Assembly (NCBI GenBank): GCA_942491115.1
Contig: CALNZV010000020.1
Coordinates: forward strand, 558,001-622,000
DNA length: 64,000 nt
Reading direction: 5' to 3'
Source of the DNA: CALNZV01 sp942491115
Lineage (GTDB): Bacteria; Desulfobacterota; Desulfobacteria; Desulfobacterales; UBA5852
Shown: piece by piece, positions 15,765 through 24,590 of the stretch
Numbering within the stretch: position 1 is the stretch's first letter
Layout of the letters: every line of letters begins with the position of its first letter
Notes under the pieces: model-generated
The model's input: the letters and a program-made list of their open reading frames with translations, nothing else
Database searches by the model: none
What the model was told of the DNA's origin: nothing
Program-made: the position numbers and the translations under genes

Positions 15765-17520
15765 CCGTCCATGTCGCCGGCACGGGGGCGACGGATGCCC
15801 CTTGTCGCTCCCCTCTAGAATAGACAATGCGCCCTCCGATGATGGTCATTTCGACCCGGGTACCGAGAATCCGTTCTTCGGGAATGGTCATGATATCCCG
15901 GGAAAGCACGGTAAAGTCCGCCAGCTTTCCGGTTTCTATGGATCCCTTGACCGCCGCCTCGAATCCGGCAAAGGCCGCATCCAGAGTATAGGATCTCAAC
16001 GCCTGGTGGCGGCTCATGCGCTGGTGGGGCTCGAAACCACCCTGGGGTCGACCGTCGAGGGTTTTTCGGGTGACCGACGCATAAAAGGAGGCAATGGGGT
16101 TGAGGGGCTCCACCGGGGCATCCGTGCCATTGACCACAACCGCCCCCGAGGCCAGAAGCGCCTGCCATGGATAGGCCCCGTGATCGATACGGTCCCTGCC
16201 CAAGCGGTCGATGGCCCAGGGGCGATCCGAAGAGAAATGAATCCCCTGAATCGAGGCAATCACCCCCATCTTGGCAAAACGGGGAATATCCACCGGATCG
16301 ATGTGCTGGGCGTGCTCGATCCGGAAGCGGTGGTCTTTAGCCTGGGCGGGATAGGCGTCAAAGGCACGCTCGAATTGGTTCAACACCTCGCGGTTGGCCC
16401 GGTCGCCGATGGCATGCACGCAGAGCTGAAACCCCCTTTTCAATGCGGCCGTCGAGAGTCGGTAGAGGTCTTCCATGGGGACCAGGTGATGGCCGAAGTG
16501 CCCCGGCCGGTCGGCGTAAGAAGATAGAAGCCAGGCGCCCCGGGAACCCAGGGCCCCGTCGGCAAACAGCTTGAAGGCCCGGATGGTAAGGAATCGGTTG
16601 CCCGAGTCGATTTCGGGCCCCTTTTCCAGCCACTCCTCCACCAGTCCGCCGTCACTCCCGTCCACCATGACCCATAGCCTCACCCCCAAGCGGCCTTCGG
16701 AGAGAAACGATCGGTACAGGTCGATGGTCTCCCTGCCGGAGCCGGCATCCCTGAAGCTGGTGATCCCGTTTTGGAGCGCTTCGGAAATGGCCAGGGAGAG
16801 GGCCTGTCGATTCTGCGCCTGCGTGGCCTCAGGTATGGCCCGTCGGATCAACCCCTGGGCACGCTCGGTAAAGACGCCCGTGGGCGTTCCGTCCCCTCCC
16901 CGAATGATCTCTCCATCGCCGTCGACCTCGGTTTGGGGCGTAATGCCCGCTAGGGTCATGGCCATGGCATTGGCCAGCCCGGCGTGACCGCTGGCATGGG
17001 TGAGGAAGACCGGATGAGAGGGACTGACCCGGCTAAGGGCTTGATGGACCGGAAACCCCTTGACCACGGTATCCGGCGGTGGGTCCCATTTGCTCTGATG
17101 CCATCCCGTCCCTAAAATCCATTGGCCGTGAGGAGTTGTCTCCACCGCCGACGCCACCTGCCGGACGAGTTCGGGATAGCTCTCGGCCCCGCTCAGATCC
17201 AGCATCATCCGAGCGTGCCCTATGGCCAGGAGATGCCCGTGGCTTTCGATCAGACCCGGGACCACGGTTAGGCCCTCGAGATCGATCAGACGGGTGGCGT
17301 TCCCCCGCCACTCGTCCACATCGCCCGCACCTCCTACATGGACAATACGCTCCCCGACCACGGCAACCATACTCGCCAGTTGCTGACGGTCGTTCATCGT
17401 ATGGAACCGCCCGTTGTAAAGGAGCATGTCTGCCGGACGGGCGCCCGCCTCGTGGGCACGGGTGTTGAAAAAGATGACCATCCACAGCGCGACAATGGCC
17501 GCGGCGACGGGTCGACCCAT
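15748..17520 (-). CDS. YtcJ-like metal-dependent amidohydrolase
   Basis: The 590 residues start at an ATG with GGAGG about 8 bases upstream. A hydrophobic N-terminus (5-20) may be a signal peptide or anchor, followed by the small beta domain typical of amidohydrolases. GLIESHGHLLAIGH supplies the HxH metal site. Later motifs are FADGALGSRGA, LCVHAIGDRANREVL, FRIEHAQHIDP and VVNGTDAPVEPLNPI, all characteristic of the YtcJ/AMDHD3 group. The C-terminus (GKLADFTVLSRDIMTIPEERILGTRV) closes the beta domain. The family hydrolyses N-acyl or similar bonds, but the natural substrate is generally unknown. It is convergent with and slightly overlaps the protease gene. Confidence 0.88.
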   Translation of the reverse strand: MGRPVAAAIVALWMVIFFNTRAHEAGARPADMLLYNGRFHTMNDRQQLASMVAVVGERIVHVGGAGDVDEWRGNATRLIDLEGLTVVPGLIESHGHLLAIGHARMMLDLSGAESYPELVRQVASAVETTPHGQWILGTGWHQSKWDPPPDTVVKGFPVHQALSRVSPSHPVFLTHASGHAGLANAMAMTLAGITPQTEVDGDGEIIRGGDGTPTGVFTERAQGLIRRAIPEATQAQNRQALSLAISEALQNGITSFRDAGSGRETIDLYRSFLSEGRLGVRLWVMVDGSDGGLVEEWLEKGPEIDSGNRFLTIRAFKLFADGALGSRGAWLLSSYADRPGHFGHHLVPMEDLYRLSTAALKRGFQLCVHAIGDRANREVLNQFERAFDAYPAQAKDHRFRIEHAQHIDPVDIPRFAKMGVIASIQGIHFSSDRPWAIDRLGRDRIDHGAYPWQALLASGAVVVNGTDAPVEPLNPIASFYASVTRKTLDGRPQGGFEPHQRMSRHQALRSYTLDAAFAGFEAAVKGSIETGKLADFTVLSRDIMTIPEERILGTRVEMTIIGGRIVYSRGERQGASVAPVPATWTVRRYP

Positions 17521-17580
17521 GGGGTCACCCCCTCCGTTGACGGAATGATTTCCAAATGGATAAAGGGCGGCTTGAATCCC

Positions 17581-18042
17581 TCATCGACGATAACTGAAAT
17601 GAAGGTAACGCTTGGGACGCAATAATAAAGGGATCCCCTTGATTTTGAGGACATCAAGGACAGATGACGGCACCGCGGTCGGTTGATCCCATGGGATCGG
17701 GCGGGCGTGGGTGGCCGGAATCATGGCACTTCCGATGAGAGACATGCCCAGGGCCTCGGCAATACATCCCATGGTGTTGGCGGTGCCAAGAAAGGAGCAG
17801 GAACCGCAGGTGGGAGCACAGACATCCTCCATACCCACCAGATCCGCATCGGTGATCTCACCATATATGAAGACGACCCACGGCGTCGATGATGGAGGTG
17901 GAGTCCGAGGTGCGGCCGGCGATCTCCGGCCCTACCAGCATCGGTCCGCCATTGGCCAGAATGGCCGGCAGATCGAGCCGGGCGGCTCAGGATTCTCCGG
18001 CTGCGCGTGCGGCCTCCTCTGTGATACGGGCCCCGTCGGTTG
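17581..18042 (-). pseudogene. Remnant of an IlvD/Edd-family dehydratase (stop, frameshift, truncation)
   Basis: Translation in pieces gives unmistakable IlvD/Edd sequence. Upstream, DGARITEEAARAAGES ends in an in-frame TGA (17987-17989). The same frame continues AARLDLPAILANGGPMLVG, then GRTSDSTSIIDAVGR. The frame then shifts near 17875-17885 to IYGEITDADLVGMEDVC, followed by APTCGSCSFLGTANTM and CIAEALGMSLIGSAMIPATHA, with the iron-sulphur cysteines still present. After this point the match stops and a short random tail ends at 17581. Roughly residues 110-220 of a protein of about 560 remain; the C-terminal two thirds are gone. The remnant directly follows pdxA2, so a dehydratase probably once belonged to the sugar-acid operon. 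Function is lost. Confidence 0.85.
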
Positions 18043-19071
18043 TCACCGGGCCATCAAGGCGGCAAGCCTGATCGCCTCGATCATGGACTGGGGGTTGGCG
18101 CGGCCCTCACCAGCCTTTCCAAAGGCGGTGCCGTGGTCCACGGAAGTTCGGATGATGGGAAGTCCCAGGGTGACGTTGACACCTGCCATCTGGCCCCATG
18201 TGCCGGTGGTGTCGTCGTACTGAAATCCCACCAGCTTGGTGGGAATATGGCCCTGGTCGTGATACATGACGACCACGGCGTCGAACATACCTCCCCGCAT
18301 TTTGGAGAAGACGGTGTCGGCCGGAAGCGGCCCCTCGACCCGCCTCCCCTTACCACGGGCAGCCACTACAGCCGGCGCGATCTCCCGATCGTCCTCGGTT
18401 CCGAAGAGCCCACCCTCCCCGCAATGGGGATTCAGACCGGCGACGGCAATGTGCGGCTTGGGAATGCCCAGCCGGGTCAAAGCGTCATGGGTGAGGTCGA
18501 CAACCGTTTCCACCCGCTGCTTCTTTACCCGGTTACAGGCCTCCCTCAAGGAAACATGGGTGGACACGTGAGTGACCCGGAACTCCCCTTCGACCAGCAT
18601 CATGGTGTAGTTCCGGGTGCCGGTGAGATCGGCGTATATTTCGGTGTGGCCGGCGTAATGAAATCCGGCGGCATTGATGGAGGCCTTGTTGATGGGTCCC
18701 GTCACCGTGGCGTCGATGTCGCCGGCAAGGGCTAGGTCAATCGCCCGTGCGACGTACTCGAATGAGGCCTTTCCCTGAAGCGGCGTCACGGTCTTGTGCC
18801 GTAGATCGGCCACCGGCATGTTGGTCAGGTCCAGGACGTCGATCCGCCCCTTGCGGTAAGTTCCATCAGACGGTTTTACCACGGGGAAGACATCGAGTTC
18901 CAATCCGCAAAAATTCACGGCATGACGCATGACCCCGGCATCCCCGACGACGAGGGGGCGGCAGATATCGTAGGCGACATCGCCCGTCAGTGCCTTGGCG
19001 CAGATTTCAGGGCCGATCCCCCCGGGATCTCCCATGGTTATGCCCAGAATCGGACGGTGGCTTGTGCTCAT
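18043..19071 (-). CDS. pdxA2: PdxA2-type 4-phospho-tetronate 3-dehydrogenase
   Basis: The protein has 342 residues and the PdxA fold: ITMGDPGGIGPEI at the N-terminus, TGPINKASIN, GHTEIYADLTGT with a metal-ligand His, NPHCGEGG and MYHDQGHIPTKLVGF with a second metal His. PdxA2 enzymes oxidise the 3-hydroxyl of 4-phospho-D-threonate or 4-phospho-D-erythronate with NAD and decarboxylate the product to dihydroxyacetone phosphate. Classical PdxA acts on 4-phosphohydroxy-threonine in vitamin B6 synthesis. The choice here rests on the gene neighbour: its ATG overlaps the stop of the DUF1537 kinase as ATGA, which is the known pair for C4 sugar-acid breakdown. The downstream dehydratase remnant starts right at its stop. 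Confidence 0.9.
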   Translation of the reverse strand: MSTSHRPILGITMGDPGGIGPEICAKALTGDVAYDICRPLVVGDAGVMRHAVNFCGLELDVFPVVKPSDGTYRKGRIDVLDLTNMPVADLRHKTVTPLQGKASFEYVARAIDLALAGDIDATVTGPINKASINAAGFHYAGHTEIYADLTGTRNYTMMLVEGEFRVTHVSTHVSLREACNRVKKQRVETVVDLTHDALTRLGIPKPHIAVAGLNPHCGEGGLFGTEDDREIAPAVVAARGKGRRVEGPLPADTVFSKMRGGMFDAVVVMYHDQGHIPTKLVGFQYDDTTGTWGQMAGVNVTLGLPIIRTSVDHGTAFGKAGEGRANPQSMIEAIRLAALMAR

Positions 19072-20342
19072 TGCGTCACCCTTTTCACCAATTGATTATA
19101 GAGCTCGAACAGGGTTTCCGGATCACCGAAGGCACCGGCCTTGGTGATCACCGTCCGGCCGTTCATGGGGCCTCCGATCCAGTGACCTCGAATCACACCC
19201 GGCAATACCTCTCCTTCAAGGCCGATCGCGGAAGCCTCGAGGCACCGCCAGACAGCTTCGGCAGTATCTCCTCCAGTCAGAAACAGGCCGTCGGGCAACG
19301 AACGGTGGCAGATGTCAGCCGCCATCGCCCCGATTCCCGAGGCCACCAGGTTCGGATCATAGGATGGCCCCTTGCCGAAAGGCTCGATCAAGATCATCCG
19401 AACCCCCTTCTCCCATCCGGCGATCACCCGGTCGACGAAACCGTCCCGATCCGAGGCACTTTCGGCATCGGCCAATATGGCCGCCGGCAATACGATCGGG
19501 TCGACCTCCGTCCGGTCCCTCAGGGCTTCTGCCTGCCGGAGCGACACCTTCGTCGCGGATCCGCAGATCCACAGCATCCGGTGAAGGCGGCAGGGAGGTG
19601 GCGGCACCGATGTCCGGGTCTTCTGCTGCAGCCAGGACGCCTGGCTGCCGGCAAGACCGGCGGATCCCACCAAAAGGGCGCCCGGGGAAAACCGGTTGGC
19701 CGCGGCTGCGATGGCGTCTAAATGGACGGTTTCGACGGCATCGAAGACGATGTGCCGGCACCCCTCACCCATCCGGGACCCGATGGCCTCACGAAGCCGC
19801 TCCGGGCCGGCGGTCACATCCTCCAGGCCCACTCGTCCGACAGGATACCGGCTCTGGGCGGCCAGCAGCCAAGAGAGCCGGGATTCCGATACCGGGGAAA
19901 GGGGGTCCATGGCGAGCTCGCTCTCCGCCACCGGCACGCCTCGAACCCGGTGAACGTCGTTTTCCGTGGTCCGACCCTGATCCGGCAATGCCGGGGCGAC
20001 GAAACTCACCCGGCACTCGAGAGCGTCCAGGAGCGCATCGATTTCGGGACCGATATTGCCCCTCAGACAGGAGTCGACTTTTTTATAGACGACCCTGGGG
20101 GAATACCTCTTGATGAGATCGGCAGCCTGTCGGACTTTGCGGCCCGCCGCTGCGGGGGAATCGTGCCGGGAGTTGGTATACAAGGCCAGGCCGTTCGGCG
20201 CCTCGGAGACGCCGGCCCCCATCCGGGGTTCCGACCGTAACAGGTGAAATGGCTCCGCAACTGAGCGGAATTGAACCCCGGTGTCGGCCGCTCCGGTCAG
20301 ATCATCGGCCACTACCGCCACATGGATGTCGTTTCGGTTCAT
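19068..20342 (-). CDS. DUF1537 four-carbon acid-sugar kinase (DtnK/OtnK-like)
   Basis: The protein has 424 residues, the usual family length. The N-terminal domain has VVADDLTGAADTGVQF and YKKVDSCLRGNIGPEI; the C-terminal nucleotide-binding domain has LWICGSATKVSLRQ and FLTGGDTAEAVWRCL. These are the hallmarks of the kinases that phosphorylate the 4-hydroxyl of D-threonate, D-erythronate, L-threonate or related 3-oxo acids. A 4-base overlap with pdxA2 couples the two, so the likely product is a 4-phospho-tetronate passed to PdxA2. The upstream larA-like gene ends 21 bases before, within the same operon. The stereochemistry of the substrate cannot be read from sequence. Confidence 0.92.
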   Translation of the reverse strand: MNRNDIHVAVVADDLTGAADTGVQFRSVAEPFHLLRSEPRMGAGVSEAPNGLALYTNSRHDSPAAAGRKVRQAADLIKRYSPRVVYKKVDSCLRGNIGPEIDALLDALECRVSFVAPALPDQGRTTENDVHRVRGVPVAESELAMDPLSPVSESRLSWLLAAQSRYPVGRVGLEDVTAGPERLREAIGSRMGEGCRHIVFDAVETVHLDAIAAAANRFSPGALLVGSAGLAGSQASWLQQKTRTSVPPPPCRLHRMLWICGSATKVSLRQAEALRDRTEVDPIVLPAAILADAESASDRDGFVDRVIAGWEKGVRMILIEPFGKGPSYDPNLVASGIGAMAADICHRSLPDGLFLTGGDTAEAVWRCLEASAIGLEGEVLPGVIRGHWIGGPMNGRTVITKAGAFGDPETLFELYNQLVKRVTQ

Positions 20343-20363
20343 AAGGCTCGGGGGCCCTCTTTC

Positions 20364-21638
20364 TCAGGCCGCCGGCCCGACGGGCAGCATATCCGGGGCA
20401 TGGGTCAGTACGGAGATCCGGGCATCCCGGCCCTGCCGGCGAATGGCTTCCGCCACCGCCCATTCCAGTGACGGTGCGTGGGTGTGTCCCAACCGGCTTT
20501 TGTCCGGTTCCGGGATGCCGGGAGAGAAAAGAATGACCGATGCTTTTTCCCTCACCATGGCCCATGCGACAGCCAGTGCGCAGGCCACCCCGTTGGTGAG
20601 CCGGCCTTCCCGATAGGCCGTTTTGATGTCGATGGAAGGCCAGTTCGTAAACTCGAGCAATTCAGTGTGCACGGGGCTGACCCCTTCCGGCGCCGGCGTG
20701 CAAACGATGATGGTGCCGCCGGGACGGATCATCCGCTGAGCCGGATACTGAGCCTTGTGGGATTGCCAGAAATCAAGCTCGCAAGGATAGGCATTAGCGA
20801 TCACGACGTCAGGCACGTCTCGGTAGGGGATACCGTAGATCTCTCTGGCCAGTTCCACCCCCTTCCGGAACGCACTGCGCATCTCCCCGAAAAAGACGCC
20901 GACCACAGCCCCCTGACTGTCCATGACCACGTTGAAAATCGTTTTCATTCCGACCCGATCGGCCATATGGTCCATGTCACGGCGCACCGGATTGTCCTCG
21001 ACGCCGAGAAAGGAGTCCCCCCCGCCGTCGCAGGAGAGCAGGTGGGTTTCCGCGGTGGTCCGGGATCCGCTGATACCCGGCTGGATGATCTTGGAGGAAC
21101 CGGAAAAGCCCGGGATGTGGTGGGGAACGATTGCCCCCAACCCAATGACCACATCCGCCTCCACCGCCGACCGGTTCACCACCAAAGGGGTGCCCTTTTC
21201 GGAGGCGCCCAGATCCACCAAAACCTTCGGGTCCCGCCATTTGTGATTGATCACGAGAATCCGCCGGTAGACGGTTTCTCCGACTTTTTGAACCATCTCG
21301 GACTCGGTCATGTATCGATGGGTTCCCAGGGCCATGATACAGGAAATCCGCTCGTCCGGCACCCCGGCGGCGTTCAGGCGATCGAGCAGGGGCGGAATGA
21401 TTTGATCACAGGGCGTCAGACGGGTGATGTCGTCGCTGACGATCAGCACCCGGTCGCTGGGTTGAACCCACTCCTCGAGCCGCGGATGTCCGATGGGGCT
21501 GTCGAAGGCGGCCGAAATGGCCGCCGGCAAGTCGTCGATAGGTCGGGAAGGCCTGGGGCTTAAAACCTCAGCCAGATTTCGGTCCGGAACATCGACGGAC
21601 AGGCTTCCGCCGCCGAAAGGGAACGTGACCTCGGGCAT
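20364..21638 (-). CDS. larA: LarA-family nickel-pincer racemase/epimerase homologue, paralogue 1
   Basis: The ATG at 21638, with GGAG at 9 bases, lies 4 bases after the TRAP permease stop and gives 424 residues. An in-frame TTG 15 bases upstream is less likely. LarA features are present: SDDITRLTP with the Asp and Arg, ALGTHRYMTE with a His, and GAIVPHHIPGFSGSSKIIQPG with the nickel-ligand His and the Lys that carries the nickel-pincer nucleotide. LarA relatives racemise lactate, malate or other 2-hydroxyacids or epimerise sugar acids by hydride transfer. In this operon it may convert an imported hydroxyacid to the isomer used by the kinase. The cofactor genes larB, larC and larE are not in the window. 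Confidence 0.88.
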   Translation of the reverse strand: MPEVTFPFGGGSLSVDVPDRNLAEVLSPRPSRPIDDLPAAISAAFDSPIGHPRLEEWVQPSDRVLIVSDDITRLTPCDQIIPPLLDRLNAAGVPDERISCIMALGTHRYMTESEMVQKVGETVYRRILVINHKWRDPKVLVDLGASEKGTPLVVNRSAVEADVVIGLGAIVPHHIPGFSGSSKIIQPGISGSRTTAETHLLSCDGGGDSFLGVEDNPVRRDMDHMADRVGMKTIFNVVMDSQGAVVGVFFGEMRSAFRKGVELAREIYGIPYRDVPDVVIANAYPCELDFWQSHKAQYPAQRMIRPGGTIIVCTPAPEGVSPVHTELLEFTNWPSIDIKTAYREGRLTNGVACALAVAWAMVREKASVILFSPGIPEPDKSRLGHTHAPSLEWAVAEAIRRQGRDARISVLTHAPDMLPVGPAA

Positions 21639-21642
21639 AGGG

Positions 21643-22920
21643 TTATTCTCCAAATAAATTGGGGATGAACAGGATAATGTCGGGTACGTAGGTCATCAGG
21701 ACCAGCAGGCCGATCATGATGGCCAGAAAGGGCAGGATGAATCGAATGATCTCCGACAGTTCGATCCGGGCGATGTTGCATGAAATGAACAGACAGATGC
21801 CCAGAGGCGGTGTCAGCATGCCGATGGCCAGTGCCGTTACCATAATCACCCCGAAGTGGACTGGATCGATACCGAACTGCTCTACCACCGGCAGGAAAAC
21901 CGGGGTCAGAATGATAAGCGACGCCGATGTCTCCATAAAGGTCCCCACCACGAGAAGACAGGCCAGGATCAGGGCATAGAGGACGTGCTTGGAAGCCGTG
22001 AGTGTCACCAGATAGGCGGCGACGTTCTGGGGCACCCGCTCGGCGGTCAGAATCCAACCGAAGATGTTGGCGGTGGCGATGAGCAGCATCACCGTAGAGG
22101 TGGAGATGGCCGCCTTGGCGAAGATGCGGGGCAGCTCCTTGACCCGAAGTTCTCGGTAGATGAAGAACCCCACGGCGAGACCGTAGAGGGCCGCCACCAC
22201 CGCCGCCTCGGTGGGTGTAAAAATACCCCCCAGAATGCCCCCCAGGATGATGATGGGCATGAGCAGGGCCCAAATCGCCCCTAAAAATGTCCGCCCGATT
22301 TCCCGGAAGCCCAGGAAGGTTTCTTTCTGGTAGCCGGCCCGTTTGGCCATGAAATAGCTGGTGAGCATGAGCCCACCTCCGATCAAGGCGCCTGGAATAA
22401 AGCCGCCCATGAACATCTTGCCGATAGACACCCCGCCCACAACACCGAAGATAATCATGGGAATGGAGGGAGGAATGATGACGCCGATAGACCCCCCTGC
22501 CGCCTGAACCGCCGCGGCAAATCCTTTCTGATAGCCGTTTCGGATCATGGCCGGAATAGAGACCGCCCCCACCGCGGCGGTGTCTGCCGCAGCGGCGCCG
22601 GAGATGCCCGCAAAGAACATGGCCGCGACCACCGCCACCATGGCCAGTCCGCCGAAGACGAATCCCACCAGGGCATGGGCGAAATCGAAGAGCCGCCGGG
22701 AGATGCCTCCGGATTCCATCAGTTCCCCGGCCAGCATGAAAAAGGGAATCGCCATCAGTGGAAAGGAGTCGGTGCCAGTGAACAGCCGCTGTGCCGCAAG
22801 GGTCAGGGGCAAGTTGGAACCGAACTGGAGGGTGGCCACCGATGCCACTCCGAGGGAAAAGGCGATGGGCATGCCCACGACGAAGCAGACAAGGAGGACG
22901 AAGAACAGAATGACGGTCAC
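21643..22920 (-). CDS. dctM: TRAP transporter large permease subunit (DctM)
   Basis: The preferred start is a GTG at 22920 whose GTGA overlaps the stop of dctQ and which has GGAGGT 7 bases upstream. The resulting 425 residues match the usual DctM length, while an earlier ATG would add 27 hydrophilic residues. Twelve or so hydrophobic helices can be seen, with signature pieces MPIAFSLG, IPFFMLAGELM, GISGAAAADTAAVG, IGVIIPPSIPMI, FTPTEAAVVAALY and MLTPPLGICLF. It forms the sodium- or proton-coupled channel of a tripartite transporter with DctQ and the DctP-type receptor. The substrate is probably an organic or sugar acid, judging from the catabolic genes around it. Confidence 0.93.
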   Translation of the reverse strand: MTVILFFVLLVCFVVGMPIAFSLGVASVATLQFGSNLPLTLAAQRLFTGTDSFPLMAIPFFMLAGELMESGGISRRLFDFAHALVGFVFGGLAMVAVVAAMFFAGISGAAAADTAAVGAVSIPAMIRNGYQKGFAAAVQAAGGSIGVIIPPSIPMIIFGVVGGVSIGKMFMGGFIPGALIGGGLMLTSYFMAKRAGYQKETFLGFREIGRTFLGAIWALLMPIIILGGILGGIFTPTEAAVVAALYGLAVGFFIYRELRVKELPRIFAKAAISTSTVMLLIATANIFGWILTAERVPQNVAAYLVTLTASKHVLYALILACLLVVGTFMETSASLIILTPVFLPVVEQFGIDPVHFGVIMVTALAIGMLTPPLGICLFISCNIARIELSEIIRFILPFLAIMIGLLVLMTYVPDIILFIPNLFGE

Positions 22921-23405
22921 AGGGTCACCTCCCGGTCCAGGCGACGTCCCCGGAGGGCGGCGGCGGATACCCTCAAGGAGTTGATCAGCATGAATATGCA
23001 CCCAACCGGCACGGCCAGATAGGGATAGAGCATGGAGACGTTCATGGAGGCGCTGGTCTGGAATCGGATGATCCCCAGAATCTTGAATCCCCAGTAGATG
23101 ATGGTCACCAGAAACAACTGAATGATGACGTTCATCAGAATGACCATGATCCTGTAAGCTTGGGGTGGCAGCACTTTCTGGAGGAGATCGATCCCCAAAT
23201 GCACCTGGTATCGGACCCCGGCGGCGGCTCCCAGAAATGAGATCCAGACAAAGAGATAGCGCCCCAGTTCCTCAGACCAGGATAAGGGATCGTTTAAAAC
23301 GAAACGGTACCAGACCTGCGCAGCGATGACCACCACCATGGCGGCCATCAGGAGCGCCAGCACCCAGTTGATCATCCGGTCCATCCACAACAGAAGGGTT
23401 TGCAT
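22917..23405 (-). CDS. dctQ: TRAP transporter small permease subunit (DctQ)
   Basis: The protein has 162 residues with four predicted membrane helices, a hallmark of DctQ. Key positions are RMINWVLALLMAAMVVVIAAQVWYRFVLNDPLSWSEELGRYLFVWISFLGA, read in parts: the helix 1 region, then the WSEE(L/E) motif near residue 40, then LGAAAGVRYQVHLGID. The WSEELGRYLFVW pattern is conserved across the family. The protein acts as a membrane partner that stabilises DctM and contacts the binding protein. It overlaps dctM by 4 bases. The binding-protein gene dctP lies upstream after a 116-base gap, so all three are presumably expressed together but at different levels. Confidence 0.92.
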   Translation of the reverse strand: MQTLLLWMDRMINWVLALLMAAMVVVIAAQVWYRFVLNDPLSWSEELGRYLFVWISFLGAAAGVRYQVHLGIDLLQKVLPPQAYRIMVILMNVIIQLFLVTIIYWGFKILGIIRFQTSASMNVSMLYPYLAVPVGCIFMLINSLRVSAAALRGRRLDREVTL

Positions 23406-23521
23406 GGGTCACGGTTCCCGATCGTTAGAGGTTGAAACCCATCGGCTCACACCATTGGTGCGGCCGGGAGCTTCCGGCCGCACCGGCGTCTGCAGTATGA
23501 GGTTCGAATGCCTAAAGGGGA

Positions 23522-24526
23522 TCAGTTCGAGGCGTTTCGGACCGCTTCGATCAGTTGTTGTCCATCCGCTGCGTCTCCCCCGCCGATGGCCTTCAGCACG
23601 GAGGGGTTTTCATAGACACCGGCAACCGCCTCCACAAAGGGAGTCTTGTCCGGATGGGTGACCGTCATGCCGGCCGCCTTCAGCTCGGCTTCGAGTTTCT
23701 GATCGGCCTCGAGAGAGATTTTCCGCTCGAAATCCCGCGCCTGAGCCGCAGCGTCGGTGATGATGTTCTGGTGCTCTGGCGACAGGGTCTTCCAGGTGAT
23801 TTCACTGATAAGAAGCATCGCCGGCGAATAGAAATGACCGGTCATGGCCAGATACTTTTGAACCTCGAAGAACCGCGAGGAATGAATGACGGCCAGGGGG
23901 TTTTCCTGGGCATCGACGGTCTTCTGCTCCAGTGCGGTATAGAGCTCTCCAAAAGCCATGGGCAGAGGGCTCGCGCCTAACGATTTCATGGTCAGAATGA
24001 AGACATCGTCCTCCATCACCCGGATTTTCAGGCCGTCCATGTCGGTGGGGGCCATAATGGCGCGCTTGGAGTTGGTGACGTTACGAAACCCGTTTTCATA
24101 CCAGCCCAAGGAGCGGATGCCCACCTTTGGAAACTTGTCGGCGATCGATGTGCCGACTGGGCCGTCCAGCACCTTGTAACAGGTCTCCCGGTCTTTGAAG
24201 AGAAAGGGAAGGTTGAAGAGCTTGACCTGGGGCACGAAGTTGCCCAGAGGGCCGGTGGAGGTCAGGGTCATTTCGAGGGACCCCAGCTGAAGCCCTTCCA
24301 CCATATCACGCTCTGAGCCCAACTGAGCCGCCGGGAACACCTGGACCTCGAGTGCTCCGTTGGATTTCTCGGCGACGATCTTGGCGAAGTGCTCGGCCGC
24401 CACGTTGTAAATATGGGAGGGTTGGGTGGACGTTCCAAGTTTGAGGACGGTCGCTGCCGATGCCGGCGCCGCCATCAGTGCCAAGATCGCTGCCAGAATC
24501 ACTACTGCTGCCATTCGCTTGCCCAT
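23522..24526 (-). CDS. dctP: TRAP transporter periplasmic substrate-binding protein (DctP)
   Basis: This 334-residue protein starts at an ATG with AAGGAG at good distance. Residues 1-24 form a signal peptide ending PASAA. The mature protein has the DctP pattern: LKLGTSTQPSHIYNVAAEHFAKIV near the start, VFPAAQLGSERDMVEGLQLGSLEM, the GWYENGFRNVTNSKR hinge motif and the MDGLKIRVMEDDVFI segment, in which the Arg binds the ligand carboxylate. It then has FGELYTALEQKTVDAQENPL. It binds a carboxylate in the periplasm and delivers it to DctQM. Together with the enzymes alongside, a 2-hydroxyacid or sugar acid is the best guess for the ligand. Confidence 0.93.
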   Translation of the reverse strand: MGKRMAAVVILAAILALMAAPASAATVLKLGTSTQPSHIYNVAAEHFAKIVAEKSNGALEVQVFPAAQLGSERDMVEGLQLGSLEMTLTSTGPLGNFVPQVKLFNLPFLFKDRETCYKVLDGPVGTSIADKFPKVGIRSLGWYENGFRNVTNSKRAIMAPTDMDGLKIRVMEDDVFILTMKSLGASPLPMAFGELYTALEQKTVDAQENPLAVIHSSRFFEVQKYLAMTGHFYSPAMLLISEITWKTLSPEHQNIITDAAAQARDFERKISLEADQKLEAELKAAGMTVTHPDKTPFVEAVAGVYENPSVLKAIGGGDAADGQQLIEAVRNASN

Positions 24527-24590
24527 GAATTTCTCCTTGTACTGAGTGGTTTGGGGTTCGGGTAAGGACTCACGATAAACCAGGCCATCA

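Noticed and set aside
20478..21563. 361-codon plus-strand frame opposite the first larA gene
   Set aside because: It is a shadow of a strongly supported LarA-family gene and is rich in His, Arg and Pro without motifs.
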